From: CAWVWD01 sp965662365
GTDB taxonomy: Bacteria > Bacteroidota > Bacteroidia > Chitinophagales > Saprospiraceae
DNA length: 12,554 nt
Assembly (NCBI GenBank): GCA_965662365.1
Contig: CBFIHR010000104.1
Location: 1-12,554, forward strand
Direction of reading: 5' to 3'
A model generated the notes under the pieces. The model saw nothing but the letters and a program-made list of their open reading frames with translations, was not told the origin of the DNA and made no database searches. Below, in pieces: positions 1-7,032 of this stretch (positions within the stretch are counted from its first letter, which is position 1; each line of letters opens with the position of its first letter). The translations under genes were made by a program, and so were the position numbers.

Positions 1-901
1 CAAAGGCAGTTTCCATCGTAATGACGTGCAAACCTTCGTAGAGTTCCTTTGACTTTTCGGGTTTCCAGAGTCGTCGCAAAGGCCCTTGAAAGAACAGCGG
101 CATATTCGCAATCACTAAACCGAAAATCAAAATAATAATCAATGACGATAAGTGATATTGTTTTCCTAAACCATACAACAATAGCAAAACGGCAATTAAT
201 AAAAATAGCTTTGTGTGGCTTTTTATATTTTGAAAAACTAAAACAATAATATAACTGGCGATGATTGAAATAGCGATAGTTAGTAAAATAGTGCCACCGT
301 AAGCGGCTAATCCGTGACCTGCCTCGGCTACTTCATGTGCCGCATCGTGTCCACTTCCGTGCGACTCGAAAGGAGCAATTAAAAAATAAAAAACAATAAT
401 ACCGAATATATCAGAAAAAGTACTTTCGTAAATATGAAATTCTTTTTTGTCATGTTTTAATCCCGTGACACTCGGAATAATAATCGCACTGGAGAGAATC
501 GACAACGGCGTAGCATAAATCCACGCTTTTTGCATCGTCATACCATCGACAAACTCATGCAAAATCAATGCAGCAATCCATGTTGAAACCAGCAAACCGA
601 CAATAGCAATTACCAGTGCTTTGGTAATCGGTAAGAGTTTCTCTTGTTTGAGTTCTAACTCCAAAGCGGCTTCCAAAACAATCATTATCAAACCGACCGT
701 TCCCAATACTTTTAAAATGGGTAAAAAATCAAGATTCTTTACGCCCAAAGCATCAATTCCGATTTTCACACCGATACCCAAAATGATTAACATCAGCACC
801 GACGGGATATTTGTCCGACGAGACAACTCATTAAAAAAGAAAGATAAAATAATGATGGCGGAAGCCTCAATAATTACGTTATATGTTGATAAAATGTCCA
901 T
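1..901 (-). CDS. Cation:proton antiporter (Na+/H+ exchanger family), 3' end beyond window
   Basis: I translated this gene from the minus strand: the first 300 residues are open and run off the left edge, so the C-terminus is missing. It starts MDILSTYNVIIEAS and is almost wholly hydrophobic, with about eight membrane segments visible. The stretch around residues 159-171 (ESTFSDIFGIIVF) matches the acidic motif of the Na+/H+ exchanger superfamily (Pfam PF00999-type, CPA1/CPA2). There, conserved acidic residues, here E159 and D164, bind the cation or proton. The inferred role is electroneutral exchange of Na+ or K+ for H+ at the inner membrane. A polar loop at residues 178-198 is rich in histidine (H181, H185, H189, H196). 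The gene is third in a co-directional set, 66 bp after the MscS-like gene. Family assignment is fairly sure; ion specificity cannot be read. A C-terminal TrkA-type regulatory domain could lie outside the window. Confidence 0.85.
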   Translation of the reverse strand, partial: MDILSTYNVIIEASAIIILSFFFNELSRRTNIPSVLMLIILGIGVKIGIDALGVKNLDFLPILKVLGTVGLIMIVLEAALELELKQEKLLPITKALVIAIVGLLVSTWIAALILHEFVDGMTMQKAWIYATPLSILSSAIIIPSVTGLKHDKKEFHIYESTFSDIFGIIVFYFLIAPFESHGSGHDAAHEVAEAGHGLAAYGGTILLTIAISIIASYIIVLVFQNIKSHTKLFLLIAVLLLLYGLGKQYHLSSLIIILIFGLVIANMPLFFQGPLRRLWKPEKSKELYEGLHVITMETAF

Positions 902-918
902 GATTTGTATTGCAAATT

Positions 919-966
919 GCGAGTTGCGGGTTTGCCGTAAGTCGCTCACCCGGAACTCGCAACTCG
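919..966. repeat. Imperfect inverted repeat between MscS-like and antiporter genes
   Basis: Arms at 920-932 and 954-966 are 13 bp with a single mismatch (cgagttgcgggtt against aactcgcaactcg), separated by a 21-bp loop. The repeat begins one base after the TAG stop (968-970) of the MscS-like gene. No T-tract follows on the minus strand, so it is not a classic terminator. It could act as an mRNA 3' stabiliser or attenuator before the antiporter gene, or be a dispersed intergenic repeat. Confidence 0.6.
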
Positions 967-967
967 T

Positions 968-1756
968 CTATTTTAATATTTTACAGGAATAATTCCACCC
1001 TTGAATTAATTTAACTAAGTCGTGTAAATGTCGTTCATCTTTGACCACGACTCTGGCTTTAATTTCATAATCTTCGTTTATCGAAATCTCTGGTTTATGA
1101 TTCCAGTCTAAATACGGAACGGTCGAAAGCAAATCAATCAATTTCGCTTCATAATTATATTTTGCATTCGGCTCTTTTGGAACAATCTGTAAATCGTAAA
1201 ACCCACTAATATCCTCTCCCGAAAGCAGCATATAGCTATCTTTGATAAGCTGCGAATAACTAACAAAATGCACCCCTTTTGCGGTTTTTATCTGCAACCC
1301 TAAACGGTCTTTTTTATCAATAATACCCTCCAGCCTCTCTGTCCGAATCTCTCGCCCGACCGTAAATGAAGCATTAAACTGCATCACTCGACCATTCACA
1401 TAATTTTTTATATGTGAATAAAAAAACAACATAATCAAGCCCAATAACAGACCATGATAAATCGGATTGATCATCAAAAAAGCCGAACTTAATAACAAAA
1501 TCACAATTGGCTCAAAGACCAATAAAAAGTACAGAACCACTATTTTAATCGGCCGCTGAAAACGACCAAATAGCTCCCGAATCCCCAAAAATCGTTGAAC
1601 GACTCTTAGCAGGAAGTAAATAGCAAATAAAACTGCACCGACAAAAAGAAACTCCGACCACGAAAAAGCCGCTTTGTCATACAACTTTTCTATCAAGGAC
1701 ATTTCCGATCTTGCCGCTACTAACTCATTTAATATTTTTGCTGAAATTGTATCCAT
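968..1756 (-). CDS. MscS-like small membrane protein with divergent pore helix
   Basis: This 262-residue protein has about three membrane segments (roughly residues 34-53, 69-94 and 97-114). A soluble part follows that resembles the MscS beta domain: residues 133-175 read VGREIRTERLEGIIDKK, then RLGLQIKTAKGVHFVSYSQLI, like the usual 'GD.V...G..G.V..I..R.T.l.T.dG..v.iPN..l' pattern. The last ~60 residues look like the alpha/beta C-terminal region of MscS. MscS proteins are tension-gated channels of the inner membrane. Oddly, the third membrane helix (HGLLLGLIMLFFYSHIKNYV) lacks the alternating Gly/Ala packing of the MscS pore and the PN of the beta domain is replaced by SY. It may therefore be a non-canonical channel or a membrane scaffold. 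The gene begins 37 bp after the ATPase stop, which suggests co-transcription. Assignment is from pattern memory only. Confidence 0.65.
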   Translation of the reverse strand: MDTISAKILNELVAARSEMSLIEKLYDKAAFSWSEFLFVGAVLFAIYFLLRVVQRFLGIRELFGRFQRPIKIVVLYFLLVFEPIVILLLSSAFLMINPIYHGLLLGLIMLFFYSHIKNYVNGRVMQFNASFTVGREIRTERLEGIIDKKDRLGLQIKTAKGVHFVSYSQLIKDSYMLLSGEDISGFYDLQIVPKEPNAKYNYEAKLIDLLSTVPYLDWNHKPEISINEDYEIKARVVVKDERHLHDLVKLIQGWNYSCKILK

Positions 1757-1758
1757 TT

Positions 1759-1782
1759 ATGTTTAAATGTTCGATTGTTTCA
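1759..1782. repeat. Degenerate octamer repeat (ATGTTTGA-like) between two minus-strand genes
   Basis: Three consecutive octamers, ATGTTTAA, ATGTTCGA and TTGTTTCA, fill most of the 37-bp gap between the ATPase stop and the MscS-like start. A close relative (ATGTTTGA twice) follows the stop codon of the Nfu gene at 8993-9009, with 15 of 17 bases alike over the best match. I recall such strings in flavobacterial intergenic regions but cannot confirm that here. Confidence 0.45.
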
Positions 1783-1793
1783 ATCTTCTGATA

Positions 1794-4184
1794 TTAGTTA
1801 CTAAACGCAATATACTTTTCTTCTTCTAATAATCGACCAACCTCATTGACAACTAACTCATTGATTTCTAAATAATTATCAATATGTCGTACCAACAAAC
1901 CAACACTGATTAATCGTTGAACAATACTTCGATACTTTTCTTCAAACGCTTTTCCGAACTGCTTTCGCAAACGGTATTCATTCGTTCGTTTTTCCATCAT
2001 AATCGTCGATAAAACAATACCGACATCAGGATTGATAAACTCCGGCATCGAATAAATCTGCGGGTAATGAAATTGAACATTCTCCTCGTCTAACAACTGA
2101 ATCGACAAAGCCCACAAATTCAACGCTTCCCCAATATTTCCATTACTTTCACGACTGACCTTCTGAACCATTTTTAGCAACTGATTCCGCTTCACCTCTT
2201 CAAGATTCTGATCGACTAAAGTTCGATGTGTCGCACCATGACGAATCAAAATTGCTCGCTGAATCTCCTCAATATTCATCTTATCCAGGTTGAAATTTGC
2301 CTGAAAAACCTTATCAATCTCATAAATACTATTCAAGTGTGCTTTCGCCCAATTACTGATAGAAACCATCACAAAAATGTGATTAGAATAATTATCAATA
2401 AATTTTTTCAACTTACGAATATTCTCGGTAATCAAATTATCTGCGTCCGCCCAAGTTTCCAAATCATCAATCCAAACCAAAAGACGAAGATTCTTGTAAT
2501 TATACCGTTTGACAAAATCTAATGCCTCGCCCAAATCAAAACTCGTTTGATGTTTTCGACCATTACAATGAACGATTGTTTTTGGCGAAAGCCGAATAAC
2601 ATTATTTGCAAAATAATGATTAGCTACCATTTCTCCGAAAAGCGTTTTTCCCGAAAAACGCTGTCCGTGTATCAACGCACTTCCCCTGTAGCCCAGCCGC
2701 CATTGCCCGATTAAACCTTCAATATGCTGCATTTGAAACTTGCGTTCTACCCAGAACGCTTCCCCAATATACCCTTTCGTTAAAAAGATGCTGGTGTAAT
2801 GATGATTGTGATTCGTAATCTGATGCGTTTGTACGTACCGGACAATCTTCTCCGAAGTACTTAAATTACTCTCTTGTTCTACCGTCGTTTTAAACTGCTG
2901 AACCTTAGACTCTACAAGATTATAAAAATTGTAAAGCCGTTGATATAACTTCGTTTCAGAAAACCAAGAGTGTGTCAAAGTCGATTGTAACGGAACCGCT
3001 AAAAACTCTTTTTTATGCTCATATACTTTCGACAATTGAAAGTCATTTTCTAATCGTTGGCGAATCAACGTATCTAACCGTTGTATCTCTTTTTGCCAAT
3101 TTGCAGTCCGTTTTAGAAAATTTTTAAGCGGTACATCTACATCTTCTAAAGTGACTGGTTTTTCATTTTTCAAATCATTCGCAAGGATTGTCGTTCGGTT
3201 TTGAACATTACGAAGCGACCTTTTGAGCGTATCCGTAATAAACTCCAACAACTCCCAAATCTCATACATCAATGGCGAGATTTCCGACTCAATCCACTGT
3301 TTGACTTTTCGCCGAAAGGTAATTTCTTTAGTGAAAATTACCCCATTTTTAGTATCAATTGGTAAGCTAAGTTTTTCATTGATTGACGATAAAATCGACT
3401 CAAAGACCAACTTAAAAGCATCTTGATGATTATCGTATTCTATTTTTCCCTCAATATTTTTTACCTGCATCGCTATTTTACTCGCTTTTTCCCGAATATT
3501 TTTCTGTATAAAAGCGATAGCATCTTGAGCTGTTTGAAGACGTACCTCGATAAGCCCCTGATAATTCGTTAAACTCTCACAAATCAAATCATTAATACTT
3601 TGAAAACGGACATAATGCTCCTCTAAAGTCGCTGTAACTTTACGTAAATCTAAGCACTGTTCTCCGATTTGATTGATCTGTTTTTTATAAATAGGTTGTG
3701 GATTATCCTGTAAAGACCAATCCGTACTGATATTAATGACCTTGCTATTTTTAGCCTTTAGGCTAATGATTTGTTTCGAGATAAAATTAGTGACCTGCTT
3801 TGTAGCCAAAACAAGTTGCTCTTTCGAACGCTCCTTGAATGCCTCAAAAGCTGATACAGATAAGCTCTTCGTCCAAATTCGAGTCAAAGCTTTATGCGTT
3901 TGAAAAATCATATCCCGCCAAAGCAACATATAAGATTTCATCTGCGGCAACCAGGAATAATTAACAACCTGAAGCCATAACCGATTGTCAGAAAACTTGT
4001 CTTGATTCTCCGCTAATGTATCGAAAGCCAATTGTCCAAGCTCGTTGATTTGTCGAGTAATCAACTGACTTTCCTCTACCAAACTACTGAAAAACGCCAT
4101 TGAGTCACTACCCGAAAAAATAGCTTCTATCCTACCCAAAAGGCTTTTTTCAAACTTGGAAAACTCCTGTTTGATCTCTTCCAT
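1794..4184 (-). CDS. Large AAA+/STAND-like P-loop ATPase with long helical N-terminal region
   Basis: This 796-residue protein has two halves. Residues 1 to about 440 have no recognised motif; they are rich in Lys, Glu, Gln and Leu and look helical, probably coiled coil. Residues 480-700 form an ATPase core: Walker A GQRFSGKT (507-514, K513), Walker B LLVWIDDLE (568-576, D573 and D574), a sensor-1-like strand IFVMVSISNW (603-612) and a sensor-2-like segment NGNIGEAL (681-688). This order fits ORC/Cdc6-like or STAND AAA+ proteins. Residues 720-790 look like a winged helix, with SVGLLVRHIDNYLEI as a likely recognition-and-wing region. There is no signal peptide or membrane segment. The gene is first of three co-directional genes with an MscS-like protein and an antiporter, suggesting that it senses or controls events at the membrane. 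The ATP-binding call is secure; the function is not known. Confidence 0.75.
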   Translation of the reverse strand: MEEIKQEFSKFEKSLLGRIEAIFSGSDSMAFFSSLVEESQLITRQINELGQLAFDTLAENQDKFSDNRLWLQVVNYSWLPQMKSYMLLWRDMIFQTHKALTRIWTKSLSVSAFEAFKERSKEQLVLATKQVTNFISKQIISLKAKNSKVINISTDWSLQDNPQPIYKKQINQIGEQCLDLRKVTATLEEHYVRFQSINDLICESLTNYQGLIEVRLQTAQDAIAFIQKNIREKASKIAMQVKNIEGKIEYDNHQDAFKLVFESILSSINEKLSLPIDTKNGVIFTKEITFRRKVKQWIESEISPLMYEIWELLEFITDTLKRSLRNVQNRTTILANDLKNEKPVTLEDVDVPLKNFLKRTANWQKEIQRLDTLIRQRLENDFQLSKVYEHKKEFLAVPLQSTLTHSWFSETKLYQRLYNFYNLVESKVQQFKTTVEQESNLSTSEKIVRYVQTHQITNHNHHYTSIFLTKGYIGEAFWVERKFQMQHIEGLIGQWRLGYRGSALIHGQRFSGKTLFGEMVANHYFANNVIRLSPKTIVHCNGRKHQTSFDLGEALDFVKRYNYKNLRLLVWIDDLETWADADNLITENIRKLKKFIDNYSNHIFVMVSISNWAKAHLNSIYEIDKVFQANFNLDKMNIEEIQRAILIRHGATHRTLVDQNLEEVKRNQLLKMVQKVSRESNGNIGEALNLWALSIQLLDEENVQFHYPQIYSMPEFINPDVGIVLSTIMMEKRTNEYRLRKQFGKAFEEKYRSIVQRLISVGLLVRHIDNYLEINELVVNEVGRLLEEEKYIAFSN

Positions 4185-4327
4185 TTTATGCTTTAGTCTA
4201 ATCGTTTTGATTGTCTTTCTCCGTGATATTAAAGAAACTAATAACTTCCAATACCTTTAAAGGTTGTTAAAAGTAGATAAATCCATTTGTACTTTATATC
4301 AATTATTTTTTGAAATCTAAATTTGAC

Positions 4328-4359
4328 GAAAGTTAATATAAATATTAAGTAATTACAAA
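4328..4359 (-). promoter_or_regulatory. Possible promoter for the ATPase gene cluster
   Basis: On the minus strand TTTG (4359-4356) is followed after 20 bp by TAACTTTC (4335-4328), one base from the Bacteroidota consensus TAnnTTTG. It would give a leader of roughly 135 nt before the ATPase start. It lies in the 276-bp gap after the sigma-factor gene, where no convincing terminator is visible, so read-through from the sigma gene is also possible. Confidence 0.3.
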
Positions 4360-4460
4360 TGTGTTTTATGGATAACGCTAAGGATTCACCACCCTTATTG
4401 AACTTATTGAACAATCGCAACGACAGGAGGAATTTGGGAAAGGGGAAATAAGTTGCTGTT

Positions 4461-5105
4461 TTAACGTTTTTTCTTTCTTCGTTTCCAATCAACATGAGCT
4501 TTCGCTACAGGTGTCTGCATAAGCGAATATAAAATTTCTTTTGCTCGAAAAAGTTGGGCTTTGACCGTTCCTAAAGGAATATCCAACTCCGTCGCAATCT
4601 CTTCATAACTCAATTCTTCAAAAAATCGCAACTCAATCATTAGACGATATTTCTCACTCAACTGTCCCATCAATGTCCGAATCAACTTGATACGCTGACG
4701 CTGAATAAAGCGTTCCTCTGGGTCTAAGTTATCTGATTTTAAGTTATTCGAAAAAGTTTGGCCGCCGTCATCTTCGATCGTTTCATCAATAGACAACAAT
4801 ATCAACCTTTTCTTGCGAATGTGATCAATACAATTATTAGAAGCGATTTTGAATAACCAGGTGCTGAACGCATAACGAGGGGCGTACGTCGAAATCTTGT
4901 TAAATGCTTTACTGAAAGCTTCTTGTGTCAAATCGTCTGCGTCTTCCTTGTTGTTCACCATACGATACATCATATGATAGATGGCATTTCGGTAGCGTTC
5001 CATCAAGACTGTGAATGCTTTTTGATCGCCTTCTACAGCTTGTTTGACAAATTTATAGTCTTCTAAGGCTCGTTCAGATAAGTTTTTATTTATTTTTTCG
5101 TCCAT
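4461..5105 (-). CDS. ECF-type RNA polymerase sigma factor (sigma-70 family)
   Basis: From the ATG at 5105 the protein has 214 residues. An in-frame upstream ATG at 5141 would add MRHRKIIECKPK, but sequence resembling known sigma factors begins only after the internal start, so I prefer that one. Region 2 spans about residues 28-98, with the core-binding DADDLTQEAF (55-64) and FSTWLFKIASNNCIDHIRKK (80-99). Region 4 spans about 143-195, with a helix-turn-helix in LSYEEIATELDIPLGTVKAQ (165-184). Regions 1 and 3 are absent, as in ECF sigma factors. The product directs RNA polymerase to a set of promoters. No anti-sigma gene lies beside it. The C-terminal tail is unusually basic (WKRRKKKR). Flavobacterial genomes commonly carry a very similar sigma factor, so this may be a conserved general ECF. 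Regulon unknown. Confidence 0.93.
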   Translation of the reverse strand: MDEKINKNLSERALEDYKFVKQAVEGDQKAFTVLMERYRNAIYHMMYRMVNNKEDADDLTQEAFSKAFNKISTYAPRYAFSTWLFKIASNNCIDHIRKKRLILLSIDETIEDDGGQTFSNNLKSDNLDPEERFIQRQRIKLIRTLMGQLSEKYRLMIELRFFEELSYEEIATELDIPLGTVKAQLFRAKEILYSLMQTPVAKAHVDWKRRKKKR

Positions 5106-5177
5106 TTTTGGTTTGCACTCTATTATTTTTCTATGCCTCAATATACTTTATGAAATATCGGAGGTTTATCTTTACTT

Positions 5178-5211
5178 CAAAATTAATATAAACTATTCAA
5201 TTGTTCGTCAA
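5178..5211 (-). promoter_or_regulatory. Likely promoter of the sigma-factor gene
   Basis: On the minus strand TTG (5211-5209) and, 23 bp later, TAATTTTG (5185-5178) match the Bacteroidota promoter pattern TTG-N17-23-TAnnTTTG; the second element is a full match. A transcript starting near 5171 would have a leader of about 66 nt before the ATG at 5105, which supports the shorter start choice. Confidence 0.4.
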
Positions 5212-5739
5212 TTACGTTTTTTTGCATCAAAATAATGCAATATAAGCATTTTTTTTTACTCTATTCTTCCCGACTTCACAATGCTTGAGTAAGTATTAAG
5301 TAAGTACAGCGGATTGTTTTGTAACGTCAAAAGTTTCAAAAAACGATATACCATCTTTTTTAGTTAAAAAAAATCAAAAAAAATCGACTTACTTTAAAGT
5401 CCGAATCGTTTTTGAATAGTCTTTGTTAAAAACTCGCACCACATTTTACTTTTTTGAGGGCTTTTTTTACCTAAAATCACCTTTCTGCTCTTTTCTGCCC
5501 ATAAAAAACACAAATTTCTCAATAAAAACACCTAAACTGGTTAAATTAAATCATTTATTAAAAAGCCGCCTAAAATGATTGAAACGCTGTCCTATCAACA
5601 TATTATAAAAGAATATTTTTATAAGTTATTTTTTTTTTATTAATTCGTACAATCATTGAAGACGATTTTTAAAATCAAAATCTTTACAATTGATTATTCA
5701 ATCAATTTCCTGAAATTTACAACTGCTAAAAACTAAGTT
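5212..5739. other. Gene-free divergent intergenic region
   Basis: This 528-bp stretch lies between the promoter of the sigma-factor gene and the glucosaminidase start. I find no open frame above about 20 codons, no tRNA and no recognisable RNA family. It is very T-rich on the plus strand. It contains two weak hairpins: AATGC/GCATT at 5234-5250 running into nine T, and an all-AT stem at 5603-5624 followed by a run of ten T (5629-5638). I could not choose a promoter for the glucosaminidase gene with any confidence. Confidence 0.5.
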
Positions 5740-6837
5740 ATGAAAAAAGTATTCTACTGCTTCGTCATCGTCCTTCTTGCCGTAAACACTTCATTTGCAG
5801 AACGCACAACAATTGAGGAGTACGTTGATTACTATCGAGATATTGCTATTTCAGAAATGTACCGAACAGGAATCCCGGCCAGCATAAAGTTAGGACAAGG
5901 TATCTTAGAGTCAGATGCCGGCAATAGTAAATTAGCCAAAGGTTCAAATAATCATTTCGGAATTAAGTGTAAAAAAGAATGGACAGGGCAAACATATTAT
6001 CATGAAGATGATGATTACAATAATGCCGGAAAATTAATAGAATCCTGCTTTAGAGCCTATTACTCTTCTTATGAGTCGTACATTGATCATTCAGAGTTTT
6101 TGACGAATAGAGACCGATATGAGTTTTTGTTTAATTATCATCATACGGATTATCAGCAATGGGCATACGGGCTAAAATCAGCCGGCTATGCAACAGCAAA
6201 AGGCTATGCCGAAAAACTAATTTCTATCATCGAACGGTATGACTTGGCAAAATATGATTCTTATCCGAATCCTTTTGAGGTACAACCCATTAATATTGCC
6301 CATACTTTTGAGGAAGGAGAAGAACTGACTGTTTTGGGAGATAACGAAGCCCCCACACTAAAAGAAGTAGAAGTCAAACCATTCGAAATTATTGCTGCTT
6401 ATGAGGAGGATAGTAGCGAAAAAGAAGTTTTGATAAAAGAAAAACCAATTGAGTTTTTTCCTCAATATGATAAACCTTACTTTCAAATTAATAATATCGT
6501 AGCCGTTAGTTCTGCGGGAGTGCGTTTAGAAGATATCGCTAAGGAAACAGAAGTGAAATTATCTAAATTATTAAAATATAATGAGTTAAAATCTGCTGAT
6601 GATTTGATTGAACAACAGTATTTATTCTTATCCAAAAAGCAGAAAACATTTACAGGAACGGTAAAAAGCCATCATGTGCAAAAGGGTGAAACGATGTATA
6701 TCATCGCTCAACGTTATGGGCTACGTACAAAGCATTTATACAAAATGAATCGTATGAAAAAAGGACAACAACCTGCTAAGGGTGAAATTATTCAGCTAAC
6801 GCATAAAGCTGATAAAACCCCGAAATTGGCAGAATAA
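5740..6837 (+). CDS. Secreted N-acetylglucosaminidase (GH73) with C-terminal LysM
   Basis: This 365-residue protein has a signal peptide, MKKVFYCFVIVLLAVNTSFA, with likely cleavage after residue 20. Residues 25-170 match the GH73 / FlgJ-like glucosaminidase fold: ASIKLGQGILESDAGNSKLA (47-66) contains the expected catalytic glutamate E57, followed by NNHFGIKCK and the late YATAKGYAEKLISIIERYDL. These enzymes cleave the GlcNAc-MurNAc bond of peptidoglycan in the periplasm, serving wall remodelling. A Glu/Lys-rich linker covers about 175-245. A weak LysM-like unit may sit at 249-298 and a clear LysM at 310-353 (HHVQKGETMYIIAQRYGLRT, then a YKMN motif), which would bind glycan. The gene stands alone, with a strong terminator after it. 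Domain order and size are ordinary for Bacteroidota; substrate-level details cannot be read. Confidence 0.92.
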   Translation: MKKVFYCFVIVLLAVNTSFAERTTIEEYVDYYRDIAISEMYRTGIPASIKLGQGILESDAGNSKLAKGSNNHFGIKCKKEWTGQTYYHEDDDYNNAGKLIESCFRAYYSSYESYIDHSEFLTNRDRYEFLFNYHHTDYQQWAYGLKSAGYATAKGYAEKLISIIERYDLAKYDSYPNPFEVQPINIAHTFEEGEELTVLGDNEAPTLKEVEVKPFEIIAAYEEDSSEKEVLIKEKPIEFFPQYDKPYFQINNIVAVSSAGVRLEDIAKETEVKLSKLLKYNELKSADDLIEQQYLFLSKKQKTFTGTVKSHHVQKGETMYIIAQRYGLRTKHLYKMNRMKKGQQPAKGEIIQLTHKADKTPKLAE

Positions 6838-6864
6838 CAAATAATTTTCTGGTCTTTTTAGCTA

Positions 6865-6903
6865 AAAAAACCTGTCGGGTGAATAGAGTCTGACAGGTTT
6901 TTT
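6865..6903 (+). terminator. Rho-independent terminator after the glucosaminidase gene
   Basis: A perfect 12-bp stem (AAAAAACCTGTC at 6865-6876 with GACAGGTTTTTT at 6892-6903) ends in six T. It lies 28 bp after the stop codon and separates this gene from the OmpA-like gene. Confidence 0.9.
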
Positions 6904-7032
6904 ATGATCCATTTTTGTAATAACAAAACCCATGATTTTTCCGTTTATTTCTTTGAGCAAAACAATATTATACAAAACCTGATTATCAAATAGTTTGCTT
7001 TAAAACTAATTATTAATCATCAATCACTACAA

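Noticed and set aside
621..992. Plus-strand open frame of 123 codons
   Set aside because: It lies opposite the antiporter gene, whose minus-strand translation shows a clear membrane protein family, and its own product has no sensible features.
2226..2522. Plus-strand frame opposite the ATPase
   Set aside because: It covers the strand opposite the Walker B and sensor regions, which are strongly supported on the minus strand.
4253..4264. Perfect 12-bp palindrome ACCTTTAAAGGT before the ATPase gene
   Set aside because: It could be an operator, but short AT-rich palindromes are expected by chance and no second copy was seen.
4394..4411. Direct repeat CTTATTGAA twice
   Set aside because: Only two short copies in AT-rich spacer; not enough to claim a regulatory or iteron element.
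4238..4495. Minus-strand open frame of 85 codons after the sigma-factor gene
   Set aside because: It starts inside the sigma gene in another frame, has no recognisable motif and looks like translated AT-rich spacer.
5603..5640. All-AT hairpin followed by ten T upstream of the glucosaminidase gene
   Set aside because: It looks like a terminator, but the stem has no G-C pairs and there is no plus-strand gene upstream for it to end.
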